Source of the DNA: Megaustenia siamemsis
Taxonomy: Eukaryota > Mollusca > Gastropoda > Stylommatophora > Ariophantidae
Direction: 5' to 3'
Length of the DNA stretch: 64,000 nucleotides
Assembly (NCBI GenBank): GCA_032433765.1
Contig: JAVIAB010000051.1
Span: 80,988,847 to 81,052,846, forward strand
The position numbers were made by a program, and so were the translations under genes. Positions 1 through 10,964 of this stretch are shown here, piece by piece. A model generated the notes under the pieces. That model saw only the letters and a list, made by a program, of their open reading frames with translations. It had not been told where the DNA came from and made no database searches. The number at the start of each line of letters is the position of its first letter. The first letter of the stretch is position 1.

Positions 1-316
1 TGGACAGCTAAAAAGAGTAATGAAGATGTTCTGAGAAGTACTTTTGGTAAAAACAAAAAGAGAGCTAATTTCCAATATAAGGAAGAAACAATCATCATTT
101 TTTGGCCATGTAATGAGAAGAGAACAACTGGAATATATTGTCACAAATGAAAATAATTGAGGGACGAAGAGATAGAGGGAAGCAAAGAGAAAAAAGAACA
201 GACAGCCTAAGAGAATGGCTTGGCAGAAGGTCAACAATAGAAATGATAAATAGCTGCCGAGATCGAAAGTTGTGGAGAGACATAATCACCTACGCCTGCA
301 GGTTCGGTACTTGATG
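1..316 (+). mobile_element. LINE family A, 3' fragment of reverse transcriptase ORF
   Basis: With frameshifts, this translates to the C-terminal tail of a non-LTR retrotransposon polymerase. Visible pieces are PWTAKKSNE, then FGHVMRRE, a basic GRRDRGK stretch and LREWLGRRST. The stop codon is part of a TGATGATGAT tail that closes the element. The same tail is found in the copies at 51955, 59925 and 61845. The copy is cut by the window edge. From general knowledge, this kind of C-terminus with a microsatellite tail suggests the RTE group; that clade assignment is inference. Confidence 0.8.
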
Positions 317-673
317 ATGATGATTTAAGTTAACTTCTGCGTTCGCTCTATGGCCCGCGTTCACTCTATGGCCACTCCTCTTAATCACTTGCTCTTATAA
401 AGACGTTAAGAAGACGTAAATGCGTTGTTTTGTAGTTTACAGCAGTTTGAGTTTGTTTGACCCAAATATCCGCTAAAGTGTAGCTTTTTTAAATATCAGG
501 TTGCCGTCCCTCTTGATCAAAGCCCCAGGCCGGTCTGGCACATTAGAGAAGGTGGAGCATATTCTAGAGAGATCTGGTTCACTTATACTGGTGTTAACAG
601 TCAGCTGTGAGTCAACTGACTGCTTTCAGTCCTGGTAATGTCAAGCGTATTCGCCCCTGTATGGATTCTAGAT
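317..673. other. No gene seen
   Basis: Only a short near-duplicate of a 'gcgttcgctctatggcc' motif near 337-375 stands out. I see no coding signal or known repeat. Confidence 0.5.
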
Positions 674-1197
674 GTGTAGTATATATTAGATATACCGATA
701 CAAGATGTCGAGTATAAATTAGATATACCGATACAAGATGTAGAGTATAAATTAGATATACCGATACAAGATGTGGAGTATAAATTAGATATACCGATAC
801 AAGATGTGGAGTATAAATTATATATACCGATACAAGGTGTGGAGTATAAATTAGATGTACTGATACAAGATGTGGAGTATAAATTAGATATACCGATACA
901 AGATGTGGAGTATAAATTAGATGTACTGATACAAGATGTGGAGTATCAATTAGATGTACTGATACAAGATGTGGAGTATAAATTAGATGTACCGATACAA
1001 GATGTGGAGTATAAATTAGATGTACTGATACAAGATGTTGAGTATAAATTAGATGTACTGACACAAGATATTGAGTAAAATTAGATGTACCGATACAAGA
1101 TGTGGAGTATAAATTAGATGTACTGATACAAGGTGTGGAGTAGAAATTAGATGTACTGATACATGGTGTGGAGTATAAATTAGATATACTGATTCAA
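674..1197. repeat. 33-bp minisatellite (about 15 units)
   Basis: The unit is roughly gatacaagatgtggagtata followed by aattagatgtact. Because 33 is a multiple of three and the unit lacks stops, both strands stay open for 100-150 codons (QDVEYKLDVLI on +, LVSVHLIYTPH on -). This is an artefact of unit length and not evidence of a protein. Confidence 0.93.
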
Positions 1198-1698
1198 GCT
1201 TTGAACAACTAATTGAGTTCAAGCACTCAAGATAGAGGCGTATATATACATACACATACATGCATAAAAGCATACACATAAATACAAACAGGTGGCCCAG
1301 AAAAAGGTAACCACAATTCTATGGTAGCATTTACACACCTTGTTCTGCGTCATAATAATCGCGGTTATATGTTTTTGGGAAAACCGGCTTATGAGAGAGA
1401 GGAAAAAAAAAGGGGGGGGGGGGTGGAGAGAGAGAGAGAAATAGGGAAAGTATTATGTCCTTTTTTACCCTCTCAGATACACCATGCTATCGCTTAAGAT
1501 CGACAGTCATGGGTCGTCTTTTCACACACCTCCCAATGTAGTTCGTTTGGCTTGTTTCTGTTCTGTCGCCAGTCCTACCTTTTTCTAGTGACGATATCAG
1601 TGTATGTGGCCTCTGGTAGTTTCACCTTTTGTCCAGCCCTGCTTCCTGTCCTAGGGCAGACGGTAAAGTGTAGCATATGAAATATATATGTGTGAACT
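1198..1698. other. No gene seen; short G/A-rich tract
   Basis: A purine tract with a run of about ten G followed by GA repeats occupies about 1395-1440. Nothing else is recognisable. Confidence 0.5.
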
Positions 1699-2010
1699 TT
1701 AACTCTTTCAGTACGGAATGATTTCATCAATTTAGCGGTAGAGATTTCAGAGACAAAATTGTTCACGGTTTTAAATATCAAATCTCCATGTTTATATTTA
1801 TCTAACACTTAACATATTAGATATGAATGTTTAGATAATTAAACAAAGAATTAGATTACACCAATACCAAGATGATGCAAGACATGTAAAAGAAGATGGT
1901 TTGATGACGTTATACACTAATCAAATTGAGAGTGACGCACTGTGCGGCTAAACGTACGTGACCGAAGTCGGCACGGCGCATGGTGCGTCGAAACGTACGG
2001 AAATAGTTAA
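1699..2010 (-). mobile_element. piggyBac-type MITE, copy 1
   Basis: This 312-bp unit is bounded by TTAA at 1699-1702 and 2007-2010. Its ends are inverted: TTAACTCTTTCAGTACG on the left and the complement of TTAACTATTTCCGTACG on the right. The interior contains a GC-rich segment (gacgcaccatgcgcc ... gcacagtgcgtc) on the antisense strand. A second copy in the opposite orientation lies at 5251-5572. A TTAA target with CYCTTT-type ends is the known piggyBac signature. There is no coding capacity, so it is non-autonomous. Confidence 0.78.
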
Positions 2011-2049
2011 TAAGCATCATAATTATCAACATAACGTTTACTGCACTAT

Positions 2050-2405
2050 GGAAAATAACCTCTACTGAAATGTAATGTGTTAGACGAATGACAGGAAACA
2101 GCCTGAGAGATAAGATCAGACAGGAAGAACTGAGAAAATAAGATAGGAATAACCCCCGCCATAGAATATATATAAAGAAACAACATATAAAATTAGTTGG
2201 CAACTTGACAAGGCAGAAAAATCAAAATACATCACAACGAGCCTTCAAAAACGTTACAAGTACACCAGACCAAAGGGCCGACCACGAAAAAGATGGATTG
2301 ACTGAATATTAGAAACACTAGGAAACATAACATCAGCAGAGGCGAACATAATAGCAAAAGACCGCAAATTATAATCTCCCCTCGATACTGAAAGGTAAAT
2401 AAGGA
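2050..2405 (+). mobile_element. LINE family C, 3' fragment
   Basis: The translation gives RRMTGNSLRDKIR followed by a frameshifted polymerase tail. It ends in the family-specific pattern 'atctcccctcga.actgaaag' (LYLPSTLKG in intact copies). It begins just after MITE copy 1. The sequence matches 15070-15513 and 4257-4560. Confidence 0.8.
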
Positions 2406-3239
2406 AGGAAAGGAGAAGTACTATTATTTTTTAATGGAGTTAATACTGTAAACAATTTATAAAATGTATTATGTTTAATTTTTAGGATAAATATACATTT
2501 TCTGCACTGAGAGTTTAAATTTGTAACTAAATTAGAAGAGGAACTGTGGTTCCTGCTAGAGCGTTCAGATTAGCGGAAAGTTATTGGTTAATGTCTTTAA
2601 TAAATCCTTAGTGGACGGTTTACATTGCTCTCCCGGGGGTTCAAAGATTAATTATACTGTTGTTTTTAAAGGCGCAGCTTATTGTGATCTAGATAGCGTG
2701 ACTAAAACCTTGTTTGCCTGGCTTGGTCACGCAGGGATCCATGTTAATGAAAGAGCTCATTGACTTGCTTCAAACGCACAATTAGAGCTGACGCTTGAAC
2801 TTGACAATAAAAATAAACTGTAGTTTCTCTGTGGTGAGTTTGTTGTTTTAACGCGGTGATTTTGAGTTTTATCAAAAAGAAAACGTTAGAAATGCATCGG
2901 TCATGTGCTCATAATAAATGAAGAAAGACTTCCCCATCATTCATGTGGAAACAATCTGGTAAAAGGAAAATAACGATCAAGGAAAACAATATGTAGAACA
3001 ATTGCTAGGGAAAGCATCCCCATGGGACTAAAGCAACAACCAAGACCTGCTAGAAATGTCAGCTCATGGTCATTTCTTGAGAACTATGACTTTTGATCTG
3101 TGTGCTGACTTCGGCCCACGAGGACAAGGAATGAATGAATAGGTTGATTAAACATGAAGACATGCACCAATATTTGTCTGTCTGTCTGTTTCATGCAGAT
3201 ATTTGTGAACTTTTCTTTAGGAGAATTGTGAACATCAAA
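2406..3239. other. No gene seen
   Basis: AT-rich sequence with a (tgtc)n run near 3176-3190. I recognise no coding, RNA or repeat family. Confidence 0.45.
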
Positions 3240-3600
3240 TGACATGACAAGACTGAGTTATTTAGTTATTTGCGGGTCATCATCATTGCACTCCGAACAT
3301 GTCCATTGGAGCTCAGATCCCATCCTCAGCAAGTGTCGCAGTGTACATGGACTGACGACCCCAGTTCTGTGTTGGTTGATTAGTCTTCTTACGTATGCAC
3401 CACTGTTTTCCTTGACCATTCTGCCTGCCGAGAGTGCTGTAAATGTCCATGCTTTCCTTTGGTGTCGTATTACAGATTGGTCTTTTTAGATGACTGCATC
3501 TTTCTCATCGGTGTTATCCCAGATGAGACCGTTGACCTCCGCACTGACCACTGGGTTCTGTTTCCTACATTTACTATCGGGTATGACAATACACGAGATG
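3240..3600 (-). mobile_element. LINE family G (RNase H type), 3' end with internal deletion
   Basis: Reading the minus strand gives a segment matching 38720-38830 (up to the start of the RNase H region), then a jump to the 3' terminus matching 39390-39450. The terminus includes the TGATGATGACCCG tail and (AATAACTCA) repeats. The copy therefore lacks most of the RNase H domain. It abuts a LINE of opposite orientation at 3601. Confidence 0.78.
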
Positions 3601-3900
3601 ACAAGATTATATCAGAGATATCTGGGAAATAACAAAACGGGTCAATCGAGCAACTAATGTTAAATAGAAAATGGAGGTGGATTGGACACGCACTAAGAAA
3701 ACCTGATACCTGCATATGAAGACAGGCACTATCATGAAACCCAGGAGGTAAGAAAATAAAAATGGCAGGAAAACATGGAGAAGTTTAGAAAATGTTCAAG
3801 AAAATTGGTCTAGATTGGAGGGAACTAGAGAATATATATCCAAGAACAAAAATGGATGGGGAAACCTTAACCATTGTCTAGGCCTTAATAAGAGGTCTAA
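3601..3900 (+). mobile_element. LINE fragment, RTE-like C-terminus (family E-like)
   Basis: The translation shows NRKWRWIGHALRKPDTC and a downstream WNPGGKKIKMAG, interrupted by stops. This is a polymerase C-terminal tail of the same general type as the copy at 54955-55745. No intact frame remains. Confidence 0.7.
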
Positions 3901-4256
3901 AGGGCTTTAATTATTGACTGACTGAATACAGTGATTGATGACTTTATAGATATGAGAACTGAAGAATCGGAAGTCAATCTGGGTACGAGTAGGATGGGCT
4001 GGTTGAAAAGAGAATTGCAATTACATAAAACCAGTGGACAACATTAACTATTAGTCTGCATACTTCGCATATTTTGTTAAGGAATGATTGATGACCCATT
4101 TGTTTGATCTGGGCAGATATTGATCTCAGTAATGTAAACAGTCTACATCCTTCTATCAATAGAAGAAAACGATAAGCAAAGTGTTACAAGTGATTGCAAG
4201 CTCGACAATACAGAGGCACATTAGCAGTCTTCTTGAAGCCGTATATTGTGTATCAT
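3901..4256. other. No gene seen
   Basis: AT-rich sequence between two LINE fragments, with no recognisable features. Confidence 0.4.
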
Positions 4257-4560
4257 GTACCCCCGCCATAGAATATATAAAGAAAGAACAGATAAAATGA
4301 CTTGGCCACGTGACAACGTCAAAAGATAACAATACAACACAACGACCCTTCAATAAACGTTTCTAGAACACCAGACCTAAGGACCGACCACAAACAAAAA
4401 AATATGGATTGATGAAATATTATAAACACTAGGAAACATAACAGCTGCAGAGGCGAACAGAAGAGCAAAAGACCGCAAATTATATCTCCCCTCGACGCTG
4501 AAAAGCAAACGAGGAGAGAAAGAATAAGAAGACATATATGCAAATAAAAAAAAAAGTAAA
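4257..4560 (+). mobile_element. LINE family C, 3' fragment
   Basis: It starts 'cccgccatagaatat' like the copies at 2150 and 15350 and runs to the 'tatatctcccctcgacgctgaaa' end. Several frameshifts are present. Confidence 0.82.
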
Positions 4561-4689
4561 GAACCCCCATCACGCCAAATGGAGTATAGGGAATATGGTG
4601 TTATATATGTAAATACATGGGGCTTTGTTTTTTTAACGCGTTCACCAATTAGGACTTTAACGATCCCGAGACACTGAATTTATAAGTAA

Positions 4690-5250
4690 TTCTTCATCTC
4701 TTCTTTTCTTCCTTATTTGCATTTCAGTGTCAAGGGAAAATAACATTGTCAGTCGTTTGTTCTTCTGCTGGCCTCTGCTGCTGTTATGTTTCTTCAATGT
4801 TTTTGTTGTTTCCAGTGTTTCATCTTTTTCATGGTTGACTCTTGAGCCTGGTGTTCTCACAACGTTTATTAAAGGCTCGTTGTGTTGTGCTTTAGTCTTT
4901 CTGTTTTATCACGTGGCCAAACAATTTTATATGTTGAATCTTTGTGTATTCTATGGTGGAAATTACTTTTAGCTTTATCCTCAGTTCTCATTTTTGACCG
5001 TATCTCTCAGGCCGTTTCCTGTAATTCGTCTAAACACACAGTTATAGTCATAGTCGTAGACTACACCGCTGCAAACGAATTCAAATCTATAATAGCTAAA
5101 CCTCCCGTACCAGTGGAATCATCCTAACACATTTCACCTCGGTAGTGGCTATTTTTCTTATTGTTTTTGAGTCTAAGAGTCCAAGTCTGACTTTCGTAGC
5201 ACAACGTTGGGATGACGATTGTGTTGTAGAGAGGCTGCGTTGCCTCTAAT
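4690..5250 (-). mobile_element. LINE family C, minus copy split by an R1 insertion
   Basis: On the minus strand it reads TIVIPTLCYESQTWTL and onward to the family C terminus near 4690. It is interrupted at 5038-5123 by an 86-bp R1 fragment flanked by an approximate duplication (CTAAACAC / CTAACAC). It ends exactly where MITE copy 2 begins (TTAA at 5251). Confidence 0.8.
5038..5123 (-). mobile_element. R1 retroposon, very short 5'-truncated copy
   Basis: This matches the 3' terminal part of R1 (compare 54488-54560 and 21030-21110). CTAAACAC precedes it and CTAACAC follows it, which looks like a target-site duplication with one base lost. A short copy with a common 3' end and a duplication is what 5'-truncated target-primed insertion produces. 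Confidence 0.65.
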
Positions 5251-5572
5251 TTAACTCTTTCCGTACGGTTTGACGCACCATGCGCCATGCCAATTTCGGT
5301 CGTGTACGTTGCGCCGCACAGTGCGTCACTCTTACTTTGATTAGCCTAAATTGTCATCAAACCACATTCTATTTACATGTCTTCTGTCATCTTAGTATTG
5401 GTGAAATCTAATTCCTTGTTTAATTATCTCAAAATTTATATCTAATACATTAAGTGTTAGATAATTTATCTGATTTTTCTGAACGTGTAGATTGATATTT
5501 AAAAACATGAACAATTTTGTTCTGAAATTTCTACCGCTGAATTGATAAAACCTTCCAAATTGAAATAGTTAA
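5251..5572 (+). mobile_element. piggyBac-type MITE, copy 2
   Basis: TTAA is present at both ends (5251-5254 and 5569-5572), with TTAACTCTTTCCGTACGG at the left end. It is homologous along its length to copy 1 in the opposite orientation. The right terminal repeat is degraded. Confidence 0.77.
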
Positions 5573-5745
5573 AAGTAATTGAGAGCTAGAATTTCCCCCA
5601 GTTTTTATTCTCACGTTGACAACGATGAAAAATGAAGCACAACTTCAGAGGCCTCGGGCATTATAATTTTCTCGCTATATGTGAAGAGATTATACATTTT
5701 AAAAAGAAAAATGTTCTGTATGTATTTATGTATAGGTATGTACGT

Positions 5746-5998
5746 GCATAGGAGCCGCGATAGCTCAGTGGTTAGTGAACTGGACTACAAAGGACAAGAG
5801 GTAGGGTTCGATCCCAACCGACGGTTTCCGGATTCACACAGCCTTAAATGGCTACCGTATTTTGTCTGAGAAAGTAGAGCGGCACGGGCGTAATACCGAC
5901 CACATTACCCCAAAAATCATGTGCTGAAGGTCTGTAAAATTTATGGTCACTAACACCATATTCCCTATACGCCACTTGGAGTGACCGGGGCTAAAAAA
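5746..5998 (+). mobile_element. SINE1, tRNA-derived, near full length
   Basis: The A box is 'tagctcagtggttagtg' (from 5761) and the B box 'gggttcgatccc' (5804-5815), with normal tRNA-gene spacing. The tRNA-unrelated body follows (cacgggcgtaataccgacca ... cactaacaccat). It is too long and lacks a 3' acceptor stem, so it is not a functional tRNA gene. Related copies lie at 13855, 36541 and 54165, with older copies at 13320, 21915, 24340. Confidence 0.88.
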
Positions 5999-6000
5999 AA

Positions 6001-6763
6001 AATGTACGTGCATGTGTATGTGTGTCTACGTACACGCGTGCTGGATAAACAATATGTTTATTCGCCTTCTGCACCTCAGGGAGGGCAGAAGAAACTCATC
6101 TTATTCCATAGCTCAGTGTAAAACTACAAATTCCCAAAAGTTCACCACTTTTCTATTAGCTCGGAAAGGATTCATCTGCAAAGAGAACTCCATTAAGATT
6201 TTGAATGATGAAATCGGAAAAAAAAAGATATTTCAATTAAATTGACATCAGAGGATAAGAAATTCGATGAACAAATATTTAAAGATGTTAATCTGCGAGC
6301 CATATCATCTCTTGCAATAATCATGATTTACAAAATATTGCACAAAAACGGTGGTACATTTTTTTTCTTTTGCTTTTAAGTGCAAAATTAAGTCAGAGCA
6401 CAAGATTAGGTCGCGTATCATTCTGTTATTCTTAGTTATAATTATGTTTTTGCTTTCCATGCTGTAATCCATTAAGTTTTTAATGATGCTACGTTGCTAT
6501 TGTTAACGTAATTAGTATTTGGATATCCTTCTTGAAAGACTAAAAATCCCAACTTAACATGTAGCTTCTGTGTTCAATAGCTCGGTATGGATTTGATTCT
6601 TTCTTTCTTAGAGCATCGCTATGATAACAAAGCTTTTAACACTTCGTCAAACACATGCGTGCTTTCTTCCTTTCTGTCTTAATGCCACATGGGCCGTTGG
6701 GGTTACAAAGATACTTCTGTGTGTGTTTACTTACTGCTTTCTTGATAATAATCGCGGTGTTGG
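6001..6763. other. No gene seen
   Basis: AT-rich single-copy-looking sequence with a short GT-rich start (6001-6045). I recognise no exon or repeat. Confidence 0.45.
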
Positions 6764-8540
6764 GGTACAACCGGTAAGTATGGAACGAGAGGAACAATCG
6801 GTGAGCAAGGAATGAGAGGAACAACAGGTAAGCGGGGAACAATCGGTGAGCAAGGAATGAGAGGAACAAAAGGTAAGCGGGGAACAATCGGTGAGCAAGG
6901 AACGAGAGGAACAAACGGTGAGCAAGGAACGAGATGAACAAACGGTGAGCAAGGAATGAGAGGAACAAACGGTGAGCAAGGATCGAGAGGAACAAACGGT
7001 GAGCAAGGAACGAGAGGAACAATCGGTGAACAAGGAATGAGAGGAACAATCGGTGAGCAAGGAATGAGAGGAACAATCGGTGAGCAAGGAACGAGAGGAA
7101 CAAACGGTGAGCAAGGAACGAGAGGAACAATCGGTGAGCAAGGAATGAGAGGAACGATCGGTGAGCAAGGAATGAGAGGAACAACAGGTAAGCGGGGAAC
7201 AATCGGTGAGCAAGGAATGAGAGGAACAACAGGTAAGCGGGGAACAATCGGTGAGCAAGGAACGAGAGGAACAAACGGTGAGCAAGGAACGAGAGGAACA
7301 AACGATGAGCAAGGAACGAGAGGAACAAACGGTGAGCAAAGAACGAGAGGAACAACAGGTAAGCGGGGAACAATCGGTGAGCAAGGAATGAGAGGAACAA
7401 CAGGTAAGCGGGAAACAATCGGTGAGCAAGGAATGAGAGGAACAACAGGTAAGCGGGGAACAATCGGTGAGCAAGGAACGAGATGAACAAACGATGAGCA
7501 AGGAACGAGAGGAACAAACGGTGAGCAAGGAACGAGAGGAACACACGATGAGCAAGGAACGAGAGGAACAAAACGGTGAGCAAGGAACGAGAGGAACAAC
7601 AGGTAAGCGGGGAACAATCGGTGAGCAAGGAACGAGAGGAACAAATGGTGAGCAAGTAACCAGAGGAACAATCGGTAAGCAAGGAACGAGAGGAACAAAC
7701 GATGAGCAAGGAACGAGAGGAACAAACGATGAGCAAGGAACGAGAGGAAAAAACGGTGAGCAAGTAACCAGAGGAACAAACGGTGAGCAAGTAACCAGAG
7801 GAACAAACGATGAGCAAGGAACGAGAGGAATAAAACGGTGAGCAAAGAACGAGAGGAACAAATGGTGAGCAAGGAACAAGAGGAACAAATGGTGAGCAAG
7901 GAACGAGAGGAACAAACGATGAGCAAGTAACGAGAGGAACAAATGGTGAGCAAGGAACGAGAGGAACAAACGATGAGCAAAGAACGAGAGGAACAAATGG
8001 TGAGCAAGGAACGAGAGGAACAAACGATGAGCAAGTAACGAGAGGAACAAACGATGAGCAAGGAACGAGAGGAATAAAACGGTGAGCAAAGAACGAGAGG
8101 AACAAATGGTGAGCAAGGAACGAGAGGAACAAACGATGAGCAAGTAACGAGAGGAACAAACGATGAGCAAGTAACGAGAGGAACAAATGGTGAGCAAGGA
8201 ACGAGAGGAACAAATGGTGAGCAAGGAACGAGAGGAACAATTGGTGAGCAAGTAACGAGAGCAACAAACGATGAGCAAGGAACGAGAGGAACAAAACGGT
8301 GAGCAAAGAACGAGAGGAACAAACGATGAGCAAGGAACGAGAGGAACAAAACGGTGAGCAAAGAACGAGAGGAACAAATGGTGAGCAAGGAACGAGAGGA
8401 ACAAATGGTGAGCAAGGAACGAGAGGAACAAATGGTGAGCAAGGAACGAGAGGAACAATTGGTGAGCAAGTAACGAGAGCAACAAACAGTTAGCGAGGAA
8501 CGAGAGGAACAATCGGTGAGCAAGGAACGAGAGGAACAAC
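6764..8540 (+). repeat. 27/45-bp minisatellite with a collagen-like Gly-X-Y frame
   Basis: The core 27-bp unit is three 9-bp pieces: ggtgagcaa, ggaacgaga, ggaacaaac. On the + strand it reads GEQ-GTR-GTN, that is, Gly at every third residue. A 45-bp variant reads GTT-GKR-GTI-GEQ-GMR. The Gly-X-Y frame starts at 6764 and is broken by stops (first TGA at 6931) and 1-bp shifts. Stretches of over 100 codons remain, such as 6956-7486. The minus strand is also open (SFLAHRLFL type), as expected from composition. No proline appears, no collagen C-propeptide or signal peptide is seen, and I do not claim a gene. The array stops directly against a truncated LINE B. Confidence 0.9.
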
Positions 8541-9330
8541 CAATACTATTATGGCAGCTGTACACAAGAGACCTAAAGACCTACAACAATTGCTTAATGT
8601 GATAAACATAACAAGCAAAAAATATGGACTAGAAATGAATATCAAAAAGAATAAAACTATGATCATAAGCAAAGAAAATTCTCAATACCTACAATTAAAT
8701 ATCACAGTTGAGAGAATACATCTGGAGACAGTCCAGAGCTACAACTACCTGGGACATACTATAACCAATGATGGAAAATTCAAAACTTAATTAATCAAAA
8801 GAATAGGTATGGCAAAAAGTAATTTTAATGCCATGAAAAATATACTAACAACAAAACAAATATCAGCAGGGCTGAAAATAAGAATAGCAAATGTTACGTC
8901 TTCTCAATATTCCTGTATGGTGCAGAGACATGGACATTAGACAAGAAAACAGAACAGAAAATTGAAGCCTTTGAAATGTGGATTTATAGAAGAATAGGTA
9001 GAATTGGATGGAAACAAAAGATAACAAACGATAACGTTTTAAAACAACTGAAAATAAAAAGACAACTACTAAATACAATTAAGACAAGAAAAATGCAGTT
9101 TTTGGTGCATGTAAAAAGACACTACAGCCTACTAAAAGTAATATTTTAAGGAAAAATACAAGGTAAAAGAGGCAGAGGCAGACCAAGACTAACATGGACG
9201 AGTAACATCAAAAGATGGACAAGTCAATCTATGACAGTCTGCACCATCAAAGCAAGAAACAGAGTAGAATGGCGATCCATGGTAGCCAACCTTCGTTGCG
9301 GAGAAGGCACACGATGATGACGATGACACA
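8541..9330 (+). mobile_element. LINE family B, 5'-truncated reverse transcriptase
   Basis: It reads RPKDLQQLLN, SKKYGLEMNIKK, then SYNYLGHTITND and, after frameshifts, the polymerase tail (AFEMWIYRRIGRIGW). It ends in ggcacacgATGATGACGATGAC. It is parallel to the longer copy at 10965-12045 over its whole length, with several inactivating indels. Confidence 0.87.
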
Positions 9331-9444
9331 AGAGAACAGAGTTCATATTTACACGCAATTTTATTTATGCCTCACACACTGCTTTCCTCTGATACCAAAA
9401 CAAACAAAAAAATTATAAAAATTGGACAGAGTACGAACACAAGA

Positions 9445-9890
9445 AGTGTTATTGGTTATTGGTTATGGAAGGCCTCGGTATCACAGCAAACGAATTAAAA
9501 TCCATAATTGCTCAACCGCCCGTGCCAGTGGAATCATCCGAATTACATAATGCGAAACCGCGCAGAAAGTGAACACAGCCATCTGTTCCCCGTCATACGA
9601 TATCATCATTCATCGTAAACAAGCGGGATATCGAAGCAGGATCAAAACGGATGAGACACATAGCTCATGGTGTGCACAGAGCACTTAACTCAGTAGCTCC
9701 TGCAACAAGCCGGACTTGGAATATGAGGAAACTGCAAGAAGGAGCACTTTTCAGACATAGCCTTCAATGGTTCCTGCCGCCTATCCACCATATACCATGG
9801 GAGTTTACGTCCTCCCGAAAATGATGATTGTCGTAGCACTTGATGATGTTAGGCCATCATTGATGACTCCAATTCCAAACATATAGACAC
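9445..9890 (-). mobile_element. R1 retroposon copy overlapping a coding fragment
   Basis: It is homologous to 14540-14985 (same orientation) and 20590-21130 (inverted). The 3' end (left side here) finishes in repeats of ataaccaataacc. The 5' part overlaps the last codons of the minus-strand reading frame ending at 9805: both this copy and the one at 20590 read YMFGxGVxNDxLTSSSA. Confidence 0.7.
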
Positions 9891-10466
9891 ACAGTGGTGG
9901 TAAGTTATCATTTCCAATCCAACAGAAGCCACATGACCTGTAGTTAGTAAAAACACAATTGATGATGTTCTCCGCTCCCTTCTTGTAGCTGCCGCCACAC
10001 GATTCTGATGTCTCATTAACTTGGACATCATTCAAGAACAATGTCAGATGAACATTCCACAGATTTGACGTTGCTTATGAAGTGCTTGGTGCAACAGTTG
10101 TATCAATCATACTGGAGGCTCCTGGTCTGTGGTCATTAATATCACAGACGGCACATGATGTTGTTATATTCAGAATTTCTTTCTGGGGTGTAAATATGTG
10201 GCACACACATGGAGAGTGGTTTGTGGTCACAGTAATCCCATTAAAGGCAATTCTAGGGTAGCACGGCATAGCTGTTTCAGAACAGCACAATCCTGTGATG
10301 TTTTCTGTGTTCGCTATAAAGCTGCTGCTGCTACCCAATCCTGACCAATTATAGGTGTGGACATTATTCAATTGCAATGACAAAACTGCTTTGTTTACAT
10401 CATACACCTCTGGAAGCGAATCATTTATGGGACTAATAGTATAATTTATTCTTCCATCGGGGATAT
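9805..10466 (-). pseudogene. Cysteine-rich extracellular-type coding fragment with one in-frame stop
   Basis: I do not recognise the protein. The minus strand is open from about 10466 to 9805 except for one TAA just after ...TVAPSTS (near 10074). Upstream, an oligo-T tract ends in an AG (...caatgaag), a plausible splice acceptor, so this looks like an exon. The translation has many Cys (CCSET, CVCHIF, CAVCD, SCGGS, CGFCWIG) and several N-glycosylation sequons (NYT, NDS, NWS, NIT, NET). That points to a secreted or cell-surface protein. The frame ends at GRT-stop, where gac|gtaaac could also serve as a splice donor. The last ~25 codons belong to the dispersed R1 sequence. It could be a decayed exon of a multi-copy receptor gene. 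The internal stop argues against a working copy, though sequencing error is possible. Confidence 0.45.
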
Positions 10467-10599
10467 CTTCATTGAGTCCCAAAAAAAAACAAAAACAAAA
10501 AAAAAAACTTTGGTTAAAAAGCACATATGCTTTTGAGTTAAACACAAAATGAGCCCACTTCATAGATTCACAATGATCCTTGCCAATGCCATCCGTTTG

Positions 10600-10964
10600 C
10601 ACAAGTTAGGTCCTTAGCTACCAAGGTCACAAACTAAGCCATCAAATTAACGACTTTATCTACAGCGAAGGTTAACGAACTGTGAACAAACATTTATGTT
10701 CAAACCCCTGAATACATTTTCAAAAATCTGCCAACTCGCTGCAATAACATATATCGTGGTATTCAAAGTAAACATTGCTTAGTCCATAGATCGAATGTAA
10801 ATAAGCTGCCATTTTGGTGCGTCCCATGACGTCCTCAAGAAGTGTACTAATATCTAACTACATTATAGGAAATAAAAGGTGCTAAAAGTCAGGTCTACAG
10901 AGTACACTTCGAAAATATAAAAATACGACATGATTGGAGGTAATCGTAAACAAACATAAAATAG
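10600..10964. other. No gene seen
   Basis: Unremarkable sequence between the extracellular-type fragment and LINE B. Some may be degraded 5' LINE B sequence. Confidence 0.4.

Noticed and set aside
612..1279. Minus frames over the 33-bp array
   Set aside because: Both strands are open because of unit length; not a gene.
5746..5830. A genuine tRNA gene
   Set aside because: A and B boxes are present, but the 3' acceptor strand is missing and the sequence continues into a repeated SINE body found elsewhere.
6636..8565. Minus-strand frames over 560-610 codons (SFLAHRLFL repeats)
   Set aside because: Shadows of the 27-bp array. Three frames are equally open, as a stop-free unit of length divisible by three predicts.
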